From: Vandammella animalimorsus
GTDB taxonomy: Bacteria > Pseudomonadota > Gammaproteobacteria > Burkholderiales > Burkholderiaceae_C
NCBI RefSeq assembly: GCF_002285285.1
Contig: NZ_NSJF01000003.1
Span: 1-64,000, forward strand
DNA: 64,000 nucleotides
Reading direction: 5' to 3'
Below the pieces are notes generated by a model. That model saw nothing but the letters and a program-made list of their open reading frames with translations. It was not told where the DNA came from and searched no databases. Numbering within the stretch: the stretch's first letter is position 1; every line of letters begins with the position of its first letter. A program made the position numbers and the translations under genes. Below, piece after piece: positions 16,484 through 26,677 of the stretch.

Positions 16484-17551
16484 ATGCATTCTTCCACCCC
16501 TTCCGATTTGACCGCCTGCGTTGCAGCCATTGCCGATTTGCACGATGCGCAGCTGGCCAGCCAGCTGCAAACGGTGCTGGACAACAAGACCAAGCCGCTG
16601 GGCTCGCTGGGCCGGTTGGAGGCCCTGGCCCACCAGATCGGCATGCTGCAAGGCAGCACCACGCCCGTGCTGCGCCAGCCCCATGCGCTGATCTTCGCTG
16701 GCGATCACGGCCTGGCGCAGCAGGGCGTCTCGGCCTTCCCGCAGGAGGTCACCTGGCAGATGGTGGCCAATATGCTCAGCGGCGGCGCGGCCATCAGCGT
16801 GCTCACGCGCCAGCATGGCATCGCGCTGAAGCTGGTGGACTGTGGCGTGGCCCGGCTGTTGCCGCCCCACCCGGATCTGCTCGATTACAAGGTAGCGCCC
16901 GGCACAGCCGATGCCAGCGAGCACCCAGCCATGAGCGCCGAGCAATGCCAGGCAGCCATCGCCGCCGGGCGGCGCGCCGTGCAGGCCGTGCCTGGCAATG
17001 CCATCCTGTTGGGCGAGATGGGCATTGGCAACACCTCGTCTGCCGCCCTGCTGCTGGCGCGGCTGAGCGGCCAACCCATCGAGGCCTGCGCCGGCGCAGG
17101 CAGCGGCGTGCATGGCGCTGCCATGGCGCACAAGCTCAACGTGCTGCAGCGCACGCTGCAACGCCATGCCGATGCCCAAAGCCCCTTGCAGGCGCTCAGC
17201 GCCCTGGGCGGGCTGGAGATTGCCGGCATGGTCGGCGCCGTATTGCAAGCCGCGCAGGAGCAGCGCCTGATCGTGGTGGACGGCTTCGTCACCAGCGCCG
17301 CCGTGCTGGTGGCGGCGCGGCTGGCGCCGCACGTGTTGCAGCGCTGTGTGTTCTCGCACCGCTCGCATGAGCAAGGCCATCGCCTGATGCTCGAAGAACT
17401 GGGGGCCACCCCCTTGCTGCAGCTGGACATGCGCCTGGGCGAGGGCTCGGGCGCGGCGTTGGCCTGGCCGCTGCTGGAGTCGGCCTGCCGCATCCTGCGC
17501 GACATGGCCAGCTTCGATTCGGCACAGGTCTCGGGCCAGCTGCCGGGCTGA
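16484..17551 (+). CDS. cobT: nicotinate-nucleotide-DMB phosphoribosyltransferase
   Basis: CobT joins nicotinate mononucleotide and 5,6-dimethylbenzimidazole to give alpha-ribazole phosphate for the lower ligand of cobalamin. The 355-residue protein has the family length and motifs: LDNKTKPLGSLGRLE near residue 30, FAGDHGLAQQGVSAFPQEVT near 70-90, LGEMGIGNTSSAA near 175 and SHRSHEQGH near 295. It is the first gene of a cobT-cobS-cobC run with a 16-bp gap to cobS. No cobalamin riboswitch was recognised upstream. Only the late nucleotide-loop steps are encoded here, so corrinoid synthesis or salvage genes must lie elsewhere. Confidence 0.95.
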   Translation: MHSSTPSDLTACVAAIADLHDAQLASQLQTVLDNKTKPLGSLGRLEALAHQIGMLQGSTTPVLRQPHALIFAGDHGLAQQGVSAFPQEVTWQMVANMLSGGAAISVLTRQHGIALKLVDCGVARLLPPHPDLLDYKVAPGTADASEHPAMSAEQCQAAIAAGRRAVQAVPGNAILLGEMGIGNTSSAALLLARLSGQPIEACAGAGSGVHGAAMAHKLNVLQRTLQRHADAQSPLQALSALGGLEIAGMVGAVLQAAQEQRLIVVDGFVTSAAVLVAARLAPHVLQRCVFSHRSHEQGHRLMLEELGATPLLQLDMRLGEGSGAALAWPLLESACRILRDMASFDSAQVSGQLPG

Positions 17552-17567
17552 GTCCAAGCAGCGCCAC

Positions 17568-18500
17568 ATGCCACATCAGCCACACCAGCCCCGCGCGCAG
17601 CCCAGCGACCACGTCCGGCAGCCCCTATGGCAAGGGCTGCGCCACTTCCTGCTGGCGTTGCAGTATTTCACGCGCATTCCGGTCACAGGCGCGCTGGCGC
17701 GCTGGGTTGGCTATCACCCACAGATGCTGCGCCATGCGCTGGGCCACCTGCCTGGCATCGGCCTGCTCATCGGCTTGTTGAGCGCCGCCGCCATGCTGCT
17801 GGCGCTGACCCTGCTGCCCAGCATGCAACAGGCCCCGGCGCTGGCCTGGGTGGCCGCGCTGCTCTCCACCGTGGCCAGCCTGTGGCTGACCGGGGCCTTC
17901 CATGAGGACGGCCTGGCCGACCTGGCCGATGGCCTGGGCGGCGGCAGCGACCGCGAGCGCATCCTGCTCATCATGAAGGACTCGCGCATTGGCTCCTTTG
18001 CCGCCGTCACGCTGATCGTGGCGCTGCTGCTGAAAACCGCGCTGCTGGCCGCATTGCTGCAACTGGGCCCTGCGCTGCTGGCCGCCAGCGCCCTGCCCGC
18101 CGCGCACGTGTGCTCGCGGCTGATGCCCCTGCTGCTCACAGCCTGGCTGCCGCACGTGGGCGACAGCGCGCAATCCAAATCCAAGCCCATTGCCACGGGC
18201 CTGCAGACCAGCGCGCTGCGCACGGCGCTGCTCTGGCTGGCTGTGAGCGCCCTGGCCGTGGGCGCGCTGCTGCGCAGCGGGCCTGTGGCCGCGCCGGCCA
18301 GCGCCTGGCTGTGGGCGGGCCTGGGCGCCTTGATCTGCGGCGGTCTGGTCGGCTGGCGCTTGCGCGTGCGCCTGGGCGGTTTTACCGGCGATGGCCTGGG
18401 CGCCGCCCAGCAAGTGGGCGAGTTGGGCTTTTACCTGGCGCTGCTGATGGCCCTGGCCCCGCACAGCGCAGCCCTTGCGGCCAGCGCCGCCAGCGCATGA
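17568..18500 (+). CDS. cobS: adenosylcobinamide-GDP ribazoletransferase
   Basis: CobS is the inner-membrane cobalamin synthase that condenses adenosylcobinamide-GDP with alpha-ribazole (phosphate). The 310-residue protein shows LALQYFTRIPV near residue 30, the metal-binding GAFHEDGLADLADGLGGG near 110-125, IMKDSRIGSFAAVTL near 140 and HVCSRLMPLLL near 185, with about six hydrophobic helices. The first 20 residues are an unusual His/Gln/Pro-rich extension. Its stop codon overlaps the cobC start (ATGA), indicating coupling. Confidence 0.95.
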   Translation: MPHQPHQPRAQPSDHVRQPLWQGLRHFLLALQYFTRIPVTGALARWVGYHPQMLRHALGHLPGIGLLIGLLSAAAMLLALTLLPSMQQAPALAWVAALLSTVASLWLTGAFHEDGLADLADGLGGGSDRERILLIMKDSRIGSFAAVTLIVALLLKTALLAALLQLGPALLAASALPAAHVCSRLMPLLLTAWLPHVGDSAQSKSKPIATGLQTSALRTALLWLAVSALAVGALLRSGPVAAPASAWLWAGLGALICGGLVGWRLRVRLGGFTGDGLGAAQQVGELGFYLALLMALAPHSAALAASAASA

Positions 18501-19111
18501 GTGCCAGCGCGCCACTGCCGCCCGCGCCGCTGTGGCTGGCGCGCCACCCTCGCGTGCAACTGCCCGAGCCCCTGTGCTATGGCGCCAGCGAGGTGCCCTT
18601 GGAGCCGGCGCACCTGGCGCAATCGGCCCTGGCGCTGGCGGCGTTGCTGCCCACAGGCTGCCAGCTGCTGACCTCCGAGCGCCAGCGCACCCAGGCCCTG
18701 GCGCAGGCCTTGTGCGTACTGCGCCCCGACCTGCCCGCCTGGCAGGTCGAGCCACTGCTCAATGAAATGGATTTCGGCTGCTGGGAACAACAGCCCTGGC
18801 GCAGCATCCCCCGCGCCGCCATTGACGCCTGGACACAGGACTTCGCGCAGCACCGCTTCGGCGGCAGGGAGTGCGTGGCCGACGTGCTGGCGCGAGCCCA
18901 GGCGCTGCGCCTGCGCTGGGCCCAAACGCCTTCGCCCACGGCGCAACTGTGGATCACCCATGCTGGGCTGTTCAATGCCTGGGCCTATCTGCAGCGCGCC
19001 GGCGTGCCCTGTACGCCTCAAGCGCCCATCCCCATGCCCCAGGCCGCGCAATGGCCGGCCACGCGCATCGGCTTTGGCCAGTGGTTGCAGGCCCAGGCAC
19101 TGGGCTGGTAG
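18497..19111 (+). CDS. cobC: alpha-ribazole phosphatase-like histidine phosphatase
   Basis: This 204-residue protein is a histidine-phosphatase-superfamily member. The phospho-accepting His17 lies in LARHPRV (RHP in place of the common RHG), the acid residue in NEMDFGCWEQQPW, and the second histidine in WITHAGLFNAW near residue 157. In a cobT-cobS operon it should be CobC, removing phosphate from alpha-ribazole phosphate or cobalamin phosphate. The start ATG overlaps the cobS stop by four bases. Assignment rests on family plus position. Confidence 0.87.
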   Translation: MSASAPLPPAPLWLARHPRVQLPEPLCYGASEVPLEPAHLAQSALALAALLPTGCQLLTSERQRTQALAQALCVLRPDLPAWQVEPLLNEMDFGCWEQQPWRSIPRAAIDAWTQDFAQHRFGGRECVADVLARAQALRLRWAQTPSPTAQLWITHAGLFNAWAYLQRAGVPCTPQAPIPMPQAAQWPATRIGFGQWLQAQALGW

Positions 19112-19172
19112 CGTCCGCTTGTCACGTCGGGGGGGGGGCACGTCGGGGAACAGCGTAAAAAGCACAGGCAAA

Positions 19173-19200
19173 AGAAAAGGCGCGATCTGCATCGCGCCTT
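19173..19200 (-). terminator. intrinsic terminator of the tRNA-Asn operon
   Basis: AAGGCGCGAT, a four-base loop and ATCGCGCCTT form a perfect ten-pair stem. On the minus strand it is followed by TTCTTTT, placing a terminator about 40 bp after the second tRNA-Asn. In the plus direction the tract after the stem is poor in T, so it mainly serves the tRNAs. Confidence 0.8.
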
Positions 19201-19240
19201 GTTCTGTGCCTGCGGGCATGGCCTGTTGGCCTGTCTCATT

Positions 19241-19316
19241 TGGCTCCCCGACCTGGGCTCGAACCAGGGACCTGCGGATTAACAGTCCGTCGCTCTACCG
19301 ACTGAGCTATCGGGGA
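19241..19316 (-). tRNA. tRNA-Asn (GTT), second of tandem pair
   Basis: Read on the minus strand, the 76-nt gene begins TCCCCGATAGCTCAGTCGGT and ends in an encoded CCA. The acceptor stem pairs TCCCCGA with TCGGGGA, and the T arm contains the GTTCGAG loop. The anticodon loop CTGTTAA gives anticodon GTT, which reads asparagine codons. The sequence is identical to the copy at 19386-19461. Confidence 0.95.
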
Positions 19317-19385
19317 AAACTGGTGCGCAGCTGCCGCTGCCTACTGTTGTGCGCCAACGGGCACGCCAACTGCGCTTGGAATCGG

Positions 19386-19461
19386 TGGCTCCCCGACCTG
19401 GGCTCGAACCAGGGACCTGCGGATTAACAGTCCGTCGCTCTACCGACTGAGCTATCGGGGA
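19386..19461 (-). tRNA. tRNA-Asn (GTT), first of tandem pair
   Basis: This is an identical 76-nt tRNA-Asn gene with anticodon GTT and an encoded CCA, transcribed on the minus strand and separated from the next copy by a 69-bp spacer. A perfect TATAAT -10 element lies just upstream, and a strong terminator follows the second copy, so the two form a small operon. Confidence 0.95.
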
Positions 19462-19472
19462 ATAAGCGCGAG

Positions 19473-19501
19473 ATTATATAGCGAAAAAACCGCACCAAAA
19501 A
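19473..19501 (-). promoter_or_regulatory. tRNA-Asn operon promoter
   Basis: On the minus strand a consensus TATAAT (19473-19478) lies about 11 bp upstream of the first tRNA-Asn. A weak TTTTTG hexamer sits 17 bp further upstream as a possible -35 element within a T-rich tract. Confidence 0.65.
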
Positions 19502-19636
19502 AACGTCGTGCAGTCCAAAGCCGCAAGTCTGCGGGTTCATCTCTATCGACAAGCCCGCCCAGCGGCCCGAAAGTGCCCGCCAGCACTGCCCGGCGCGCCC
19601 GGCCCGCTGGTGGCAGGCCCACGCAGAGGATTTGGC

Positions 19637-21628
19637 ATGACAGAGTCTCCCCCCGCCACAGATGCGGCCGCTGGCCAGCGCGCCGTGGCCCAGAACGTGC
19701 AGGCGCTGGCGGCGTTCCTGCAGCAGCACGCGCCTTTTGACGCCATGGAGCCAGCCCATGTGTTGCATTTGCTGCAGCACAGCGCGCTGGTTTTTTTCGC
19801 TGCGGGCCAGCAAATCCTGGGCCCCGAGGCGCCGCGCGTGGCGCATTGGTACATCGTGCGCCAGGGCCACGTGGTCGGCCAGCGCGCTGAGCTGGCGCAG
19901 CCGGTGCAGCAGCAGGAGCCCGACACCCCGGTGCAGCTGTTGCCCGGCGACGCCTTTCCGTTTGCCGCCATTCTGGGCGAGCGCCCCACGCGCCGCCGCT
20001 ATACCGCCGCCGAGGACAGCTTCTGCCTACAGCTGCCGGTGGCGCAGTTCGTGCAATTGCTGGAGATCTCGCCCGTGTTCCGGCAGTTTGCGCTGCGCGG
20101 CGTCAGCGGGCTGCTGGCGCGCGTGGGCCAGCACATGCAGCTGGGCGCACTGCAAACCCTGCACGAGGCCGATGCGCTCAACACCCCGCTGCGCAGCCTG
20201 GCCACGCGCGCGCCGCTGACCTGCAGCCCAGCCACCAGCGTGCGCGAAGCCGTCGGCCTGATGCACGGCCAGCGCACCAGCAGTATTGCCATCACCGATG
20301 CCGATCTGCACCTGCAGGGCATCTTCACGTTGCGCGACCTGCGCGCGCTGGTCATCGCCCCGCACGCCGACCTGGATGCGCCCATCGGCCAGGTCATGAC
20401 CGCCGCGCCCATGTCCCTGCACCCGGACGACAGCGCTTTTGACGCCACCATGCTGATGGCGCGCCACCACTTCGGCCACCTGTGCCTGGTCGAAGACGGC
20501 GTGCTGCGCGGCGTGATCTCCGAGCGCGACCTGTTCGCGCTGCAGCGCGTCGATCTGGTGCACCTGGCGCGCGCCATTCGCAGCGCCGCCTCGGTGGCCG
20601 ATCTGGCCACGCTGCGCGCCGACATCGGCCGCCTGGTGGCCAACATGCTGGCGCATGGGGCCAGCGCGGAGCAGGTGCTGCGCATCGTCACCCAGCTCAA
20701 CGACCACAGCGTTGAGCGCGTGATCGAGCTGATGCTGGCCGAGCATGGCGACCCTGGCTTGCCCTTTGCCTGGCTGGCCTTTGGCAGCGAGGCGCGCGGC
20801 GAGCAAACCCTGCTGAGCGACCAGGACAACGGCCTGCTGTTCCTGGCCGACGAGCCGGCCCAGGCGCAACAGGCTCAGGCCCGGCTGCTGCCGCTGGCCA
20901 AGGCCATCAACCAGACGCTGGACGCCTGCGGCCTGCACTGGTGCCCGGGCGAGATCATGGCCAGCAACCCGGCGCTGTGCCTGGCCGACTTCCAGTGGCG
21001 CGACTTTTTCGACCGCATGCTGCTGCAGGCCCAGCCGCAGGACGTGCTCAACGCCACCATCTTCTTTGACATGCGGCTGGCCTGGGCCTCGCCCAGCGCC
21101 CATGCGCGGCTGGAGCAGGCCGTGCAGCAGCTGCGCGCCTACAGCCTGGAGCGCTTCCAGCAGGAAAGCGCTTTCCAGCGCCTCATGGCCAGCTTCGCGC
21201 TGCAGCGCACGCCGCCGGCCATCGGCGGCGCGCAGGGCCTCAAGCACCGCCTGATCCAAGCCCTGGGCGCGGCCCAGGGCGGCGCCACGCTGGACATCAA
21301 AAAGCAGGCCCTGGCCATCTGCGTCGATGCCGTGCGCATCCTGGCGCTGGCCCAGGGCTGCAGCGCAGCCTCCACCGTACAGCGGCTGCGCTGGCTGGGC
21401 GAGCGCGGCCATTTGCGCCCAGAGCGCGTCAAGACCTATGAGGACGCCTTCAACTTCCTGCAGCAGCTGCGCCTGCGCCACCACCAGCGCCAGCAGCAAC
21501 AAGGCCAGCCGCTGGACAACCTGATCGCGCTGCAGCAGTGCAATACGCTGGAGCTGCGCGTGCTGCGCGCCGCGCTGGCCGAGGCCGCCCGCCTGCAGGA
21601 CGCGCTGCGCCTGAACTACCGCCTATGA
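19637..21628 (+). CDS. cNMP-binding/CBS/DUF294 nucleotidyltransferase-like protein
   Basis: This 663-residue protein has four parts: a cyclic-nucleotide-binding-like domain (about 25-155), two CBS motifs (about 185-305: SIAITDADLHLQGIFTLRDL and GHLCLVEDGVLRGVISERDL), and a GlnD-like DUF294 nucleotidyltransferase domain. The last has the motif FGSEARGEQTLLSDQDNG, with Gly383-Ser384 and Asp395/Asp397 positioned for metal binding. A DUF294 C-terminal helical domain follows. The family is common in proteobacteria as a predicted signal-transduction protein; substrate and effector are unknown. An AGAGGA ribosome-binding site supports this ATG. Its stop overlaps the start of the DnaQ-like exonuclease gene. 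Confidence 0.88.
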   Translation: MTESPPATDAAAGQRAVAQNVQALAAFLQQHAPFDAMEPAHVLHLLQHSALVFFAAGQQILGPEAPRVAHWYIVRQGHVVGQRAELAQPVQQQEPDTPVQLLPGDAFPFAAILGERPTRRRYTAAEDSFCLQLPVAQFVQLLEISPVFRQFALRGVSGLLARVGQHMQLGALQTLHEADALNTPLRSLATRAPLTCSPATSVREAVGLMHGQRTSSIAITDADLHLQGIFTLRDLRALVIAPHADLDAPIGQVMTAAPMSLHPDDSAFDATMLMARHHFGHLCLVEDGVLRGVISERDLFALQRVDLVHLARAIRSAASVADLATLRADIGRLVANMLAHGASAEQVLRIVTQLNDHSVERVIELMLAEHGDPGLPFAWLAFGSEARGEQTLLSDQDNGLLFLADEPAQAQQAQARLLPLAKAINQTLDACGLHWCPGEIMASNPALCLADFQWRDFFDRMLLQAQPQDVLNATIFFDMRLAWASPSAHARLEQAVQQLRAYSLERFQQESAFQRLMASFALQRTPPAIGGAQGLKHRLIQALGAAQGGATLDIKKQALAICVDAVRILALAQGCSAASTVQRLRWLGERGHLRPERVKTYEDAFNFLQQLRLRHHQRQQQQGQPLDNLIALQQCNTLELRVLRAALAEAARLQDALRLNYRL

Positions 21629-22461
21629 GCTCTTCCATGTGGCAAACCCTGCGCCAATGGCTGGGCGCGCGCCAGGCCGCCCCGCTGCCCCCTCTGCTAC
21701 CGCCGCAGCGCCATGAACTGCAGCAGCGCCTGGCCCAGCTGCAGCCCTTCGCCCAACCCGGCGCGCAGCCGCTGGCCACGCAGGCGCTGGTGGTGTTCGA
21801 TCTGGAAACCACCGGGCTGGACCGCCAGCGCGACAGCGTGCTGTCCATCGGCGCGGTGCGCATCCAAGCCTGCGGCGCCCAGCCCGGCATCGCCCTGGGC
21901 CGCAGCTTTGCGCGCGTGCTCAAGGTGCCGGTGCCCATCAGCCCGCTGGGCCAACTGTTTCACGGCCTGACCCAGGGCGACCTGAGCCAGGGCCAGGACC
22001 CGCGCCTGGCCCTGCTGGAGCTGCTCGAATGGGGCCAGGACGCGCTGTGGCTGGCCTGGCACGCCTGGTTCGACCAGGCCATGCTGCACCGCGCCGCGCA
22101 GCAATGGCTGGGCGAGCACGCACCCAGCAGCCGCACCGGCAAGCTGCTGCTGCCCCTGCCTGGCGTGTGCGATCTGGCGCAACTGTTGCCAGCCCTGCTC
22201 GGCCCCTGCCCAACGGCGCTGCAAGCCGATATGCCGGACAAGGCACCCGTCATCTCCGGCGATCACGACCTGGACGCCTGGCTGCAAGCCCTGGGCCTGG
22301 CGCACAGCGCCCGCCACGACGCCGTGGCCGACGCCATGGCCACAGCCGAGCTGGCCCTGATCGCCCTGGCCCATGCCCAGGCCCAAGGGCTGCAGACCTG
22401 GGGCCAGCTGGCCAGCCTGGCCTCGCAACGCGAACGCGAGCAACAGCAGCCAGGGTTTTGA
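21625..22461 (+). CDS. DnaQ-like 3'-5' exonuclease
   Basis: This 278-residue protein is a DEDDh exonuclease. ExoI motif [15 protein letters not shown] holds Asp59 and Glu61; ExoII lies around [12 protein letters not shown], and ExoIII is [13 protein letters not shown]. It resembles the stand-alone polymerase III epsilon-like exonucleases encoded beside DUF294/CBS proteins in many proteobacteria, a conserved pair of unknown purpose. The start ATG overlaps the upstream stop by four bases, so the two are translationally coupled. It is not the replicative DnaQ itself, since that normally neighbours rnhA. Confidence 0.85.
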   Translation: MSSSMWQTLRQWLGARQAAPLPPLLPPQRHELQQRLAQLQPFAQPGAQPLATQALVVFDLETTGLDRQRDSVLSIGAVRIQACGAQPGIALGRSFARVLKVPVPISPLGQLFHGLTQGDLSQGQDPRLALLELLEWGQDALWLAWHAWFDQAMLHRAAQQWLGEHAPSSRTGKLLLPLPGVCDLAQLLPALLGPCPTALQADMPDKAPVISGDHDLDAWLQALGLAHSARHDAVADAMATAELALIALAHAQAQGLQTWGQLASLASQREREQQQPGF

Positions 22462-22572
22462 GCACCCGTTCGTACGCTTGCCCCGCTGGCGCCCCGCGCA
22501 GCTTGCGCCTGGCTGCATCGCCCTGCCCTGCCTTGCCTTCTGGGCGCGCTACCATAGCCGCCGCCCGCGCCC

Positions 22573-22612
22573 TGAGCGCCTGTTCAAAGTGAGCCTGTTC
22601 AAAGCGCCACTG
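22573..22612 (+). repeat. R1 end fragments
   Basis: GCCTGTTCAAAG occurs twice in tandem here, matching the outer end of the R1 element. No further R1 sequence follows. It lies in the gap between the exonuclease gene and hemC. Confidence 0.45.
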
Positions 22613-22657
22613 CAACGCACGGCACGGGCTTTCGATGGCCACGCACTCACTCCCCTC

Positions 22658-23608
22658 ATGAACGCTTCCACCCGCCCCCCCGCCGCCTGCGTCATTGCCA
22701 CGCGCGAAAGCCGCCTGGCACTCTGGCAGGCCCAACATATCCAGCAACGCCTGCAGGCCCAGGGGCTGCAGGCCACGCTGCTGGGCATGACCACCCGCGG
22801 CGATCAGATCCTCGACCGCAGCCTGAGCAAGGTCGGCGGCAAAGGCCTGTTCGTCAAGGAGCTGGAAGCCGCGCTGGCCGATGGCCGCGCGCACCTGGCC
22901 GTGCACTCGCTCAAAGATGTGCCCATGGAGCTGCCCGCAGGCTTCGCACTGGCCTGCGTGCCCGAGCGCGGCAATCCGCACGATGCCTTCGTCTCCAACC
23001 ACTACGCGCGGCTGGAAGACCTGCCCGAAGGCGCCGTGGTCGGCACCTCTAGCCTGCGCCGCCAGGTGCTGCTGCAGCACCTGCGCCCGGATCTGCGCAT
23101 CGAGCCGCTGCGCGGCAACCTGGACACGCGTCTGCGCAAGCTCGACGAAGGCCAGTTCAGCGCCATCGTCCTGGCCGCCGCCGGGCTGGAACGCCTGCAA
23201 CTGGCCAGGCGCATCCGCATGCAGTTCACGCCCGAACAAATGCTGCCCGCCGCAGGCCAGGGCGCGCTGGGCATCGAAGTGCTGGCCGCCCAGCCGCACA
23301 CGCCCCAGGCCCAGCAGCTGCAGACCGCCTTGCAAGCCTTGTCGCACCTGCCCACTTGGCTGGCCACTGCCGCCGAGCGCGCCGTCAGCCGCGCCCTGGG
23401 CGGCAGCTGCTCCGTACCGCTGGCGGCCCATGCTGTTTGGGCCGAGGCGCCAGACACGCTGTGGCTGCGCGCGGCCTGGGGCGACCCACAAGGCCAGCGC
23501 CCCCTGGTGCAGGTGCAGGCCAGCGCAGCCATTGCCACGCTGGCCCAGGCCCAGGCGCTGGGCGAGCAGGTGGCGCAGCTGCTGCGCCAGGCCGGGGCCC
23601 AGGTTTAA
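22658..23608 (+). CDS. hemC: hydroxymethylbilane synthase
   Basis: HemC (porphobilinogen deaminase) polymerises four porphobilinogens into hydroxymethylbilane for haem, sirohaem and cobalamin synthesis. The 316-residue protein has [14 protein letters not shown] near residue 15, the catalytic Asp87 in [19 protein letters not shown] and [14 protein letters not shown], and Cys251 in [12 protein letters not shown], which carries the dipyrromethane cofactor. The start MNASTRPP was chosen as the first ATG giving normal family length. An R1 repeat begins at its stop codon and may act as its terminator. Confidence 0.96.
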   Translation: MNASTRPPAACVIATRESRLALWQAQHIQQRLQAQGLQATLLGMTTRGDQILDRSLSKVGGKGLFVKELEAALADGRAHLAVHSLKDVPMELPAGFALACVPERGNPHDAFVSNHYARLEDLPEGAVVGTSSLRRQVLLQHLRPDLRIEPLRGNLDTRLRKLDEGQFSAIVLAAAGLERLQLARRIRMQFTPEQMLPAAGQGALGIEVLAAQPHTPQAQQLQTALQALSHLPTWLATAAERAVSRALGGSCSVPLAAHAVWAEAPDTLWLRAAWGDPQGQRPLVQVQASAAIATLAQAQALGEQVAQLLRQAGAQV

Positions 23609-23770
23609 GAGCCTGTTCAAAATCTCGGCGCGAGTGGGCAAGAAGCGGTTTGGGGTGGGCTGCAAGGCGCAAAACGCAGCCATAGCTGGGGCTATGGCGA
23701 GGCTTTGCAACGCAGCAGAGCGCCAAAATCCGCTCTCTTGACCGCCGTGCAAAGATTTTGAACAGGCTCT
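23608..23770 (+). repeat. R1 palindromic repeat, complete copy A
   Basis: This 163-bp element has perfect 18-bp terminal inverted repeats, AGAGCCTGTTCAAAATCT and its complement. An inner hairpin GCCATAGC ... GCTATGGC lies in the middle, and the flanks also pair loosely, so the whole unit can fold into one long hairpin. It begins at the last base of the hemC stop codon. No coding potential was seen. Confidence 0.9.
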
Positions 23771-23830
23771 CAGAACCTGCCTCTCAACTGCTGCGGGATT
23801 GACCGGAGGCCCGGGCGGCAGCGCCGGCGG

Positions 23831-23836
23831 TATGAT
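23831..23836 (+). promoter_or_regulatory. candidate -10 box of thiC leader
   Basis: TATGAT lies about nine bases before the TPP aptamer, matching the -10 consensus at five of six positions. No clear -35 element is found at the usual spacing. Confidence 0.4.
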
Positions 23837-23844
23837 GCGCGCCG

Positions 23845-23960
23845 CACTCCGGGGTGCGCGCCTTGGGTGTCGGCTCTGAACACCGGCTCCAAAGGCGCGC
23901 TGAGATGGCCCAGCGCCAAACCCGTCAACTTGATCCGGTTAGTACCGGCGTAAGGATGAG
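23845..23960 (+). ncRNA. TPP (THI-box) riboswitch
   Basis: The leader of thiC contains the conserved parts of the thiamine pyrophosphate aptamer in order: CTCCGGGGTGCGC, then CTGAGATGGC, and finally ACCCGTCAACTTGATCCGG with GTACCGGCGTAAGGA. The variable P3 arm lies between the first two. Binding of TPP would lower thiC expression. Between aptamer and ATG, CCAGGCCC and GGGCCTGG (about 23990-24020) can pair and may form part of the expression platform; no T run follows, so control of translation is more likely than termination. Confidence 0.93.
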
Positions 23961-24073
23961 CTGGCGGCCGCCAATGCGGCCCATGCAGCCCAGGCCCTTG
24001 GAACACAGCTTCCTGGGCCTGGCGACCGCAGTGGGCCGGGCCTCCGGGGTGAAAAAGCGACTTTCCCCCCTGA

Positions 24074-25975
<1,902 letters not shown>

Positions 25976-26025
25976 GCGGGTCTTGGTCGGGCCTTGATCG
26001 AACCTACTGACAAAGCCGCACCCGC

Positions 26026-26277
26026 ATGGTCATCCTCGCCACCACCCGCCAGGGCTTTGAATCGCTGCGCGCCCTGATCGACACCGGAGCGCATCCGGTG
26101 TGGGTTGGCGCCAGCGTGCTCACGGCAGGCGAAATCCAAGCCTGGCGCGCGCAGGGGCTGGATTTGACCGTCTTCGGCCACGACATCGACCCGCGCCACC
26201 CAGGCCAGCTGGCCGCCGCGCTGGACACCGTGGCCGAGCACTACCCTGGCGAAGTGGTCTGGGTCGATGCCCGGTGA
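26026..26277 (+). CDS. small hypothetical protein downstream of thiC
   Basis: This 83-residue protein starts 50 bp after thiC on the same strand. Its composition looks like a folded, soluble alpha/beta protein (MVILATTRQGFESLRALI, then EVVWVDAR at the end). I do not recognise the family. The codon use resembles that of its neighbours, so it is probably real. It may be co-transcribed with thiC and hence under TPP control, which is the only hint to function. Confidence 0.55.
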   Translation: MVILATTRQGFESLRALIDTGAHPVWVGASVLTAGEIQAWRAQGLDLTVFGHDIDPRHPGQLAAALDTVAEHYPGEVVWVDAR

Positions 26278-26677
26278 ATGCAAGCGCCCATCACGCAACA
26301 AGTCAGAACAGCTTAGCTTGCCAAGGCGAAACCTTGCCTCTGCACACGGCGTGCCGCCCAGAGCCGTGCAGGCAAGGTCAGTGCCGTGGCGTCAGAGCCT
26401 GTTCAAAGTCTCGGCGCGAGCGGGCAAAAAGTGGTTTGGGATGGGCTGCAAGGCGCAAAACACAGCCATAAAACACAGCCATAAAACGCAGCCATAGCTG
26501 GGGCTATGGCGAGGCTTTGCGGGCGCAGCAGACCGCCCAAATCCACTTTCTTGCCAGCCGTGCAGAGACTTTGAACAGGCTCTCAGAGTAATCCCCAGGG
26601 GATGTGCGCACTGCCGGCGCTGATAATGGGCGCTTCCGGCTGGACGCCGCTTTTTTTGATTTTTGAGGGAGTGATTG
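26278..26677. other. intergenic region with hairpin and R1 copy
   Basis: This 400-bp gap has no gene. It contains an imperfect inverted repeat around 26332-26378 (CCTTGCCT ... AGGCAAGG), which could end the thiC transcript although no T run follows. A complete R1 element is at 26394-26583. The last 90 bp should hold the promoter and ribosome-binding site (GAGGGAG) of the lipoprotein gene. Confidence 0.6.
26394..26583 (+). repeat. R1 palindromic repeat, complete copy B (expanded)
   Basis: This 190-bp copy has perfect 18-bp terminal inverted repeats reading AGAGCCTGTTCAAAGTCT. Compared with copy A, one base differs in each arm and the changes are complementary, so pairing is kept. The extra length comes from an internal tandem expansion of an ACACAGCCATAAA unit ahead of the inner GCCATAGC hairpin. 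Confidence 0.9.
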
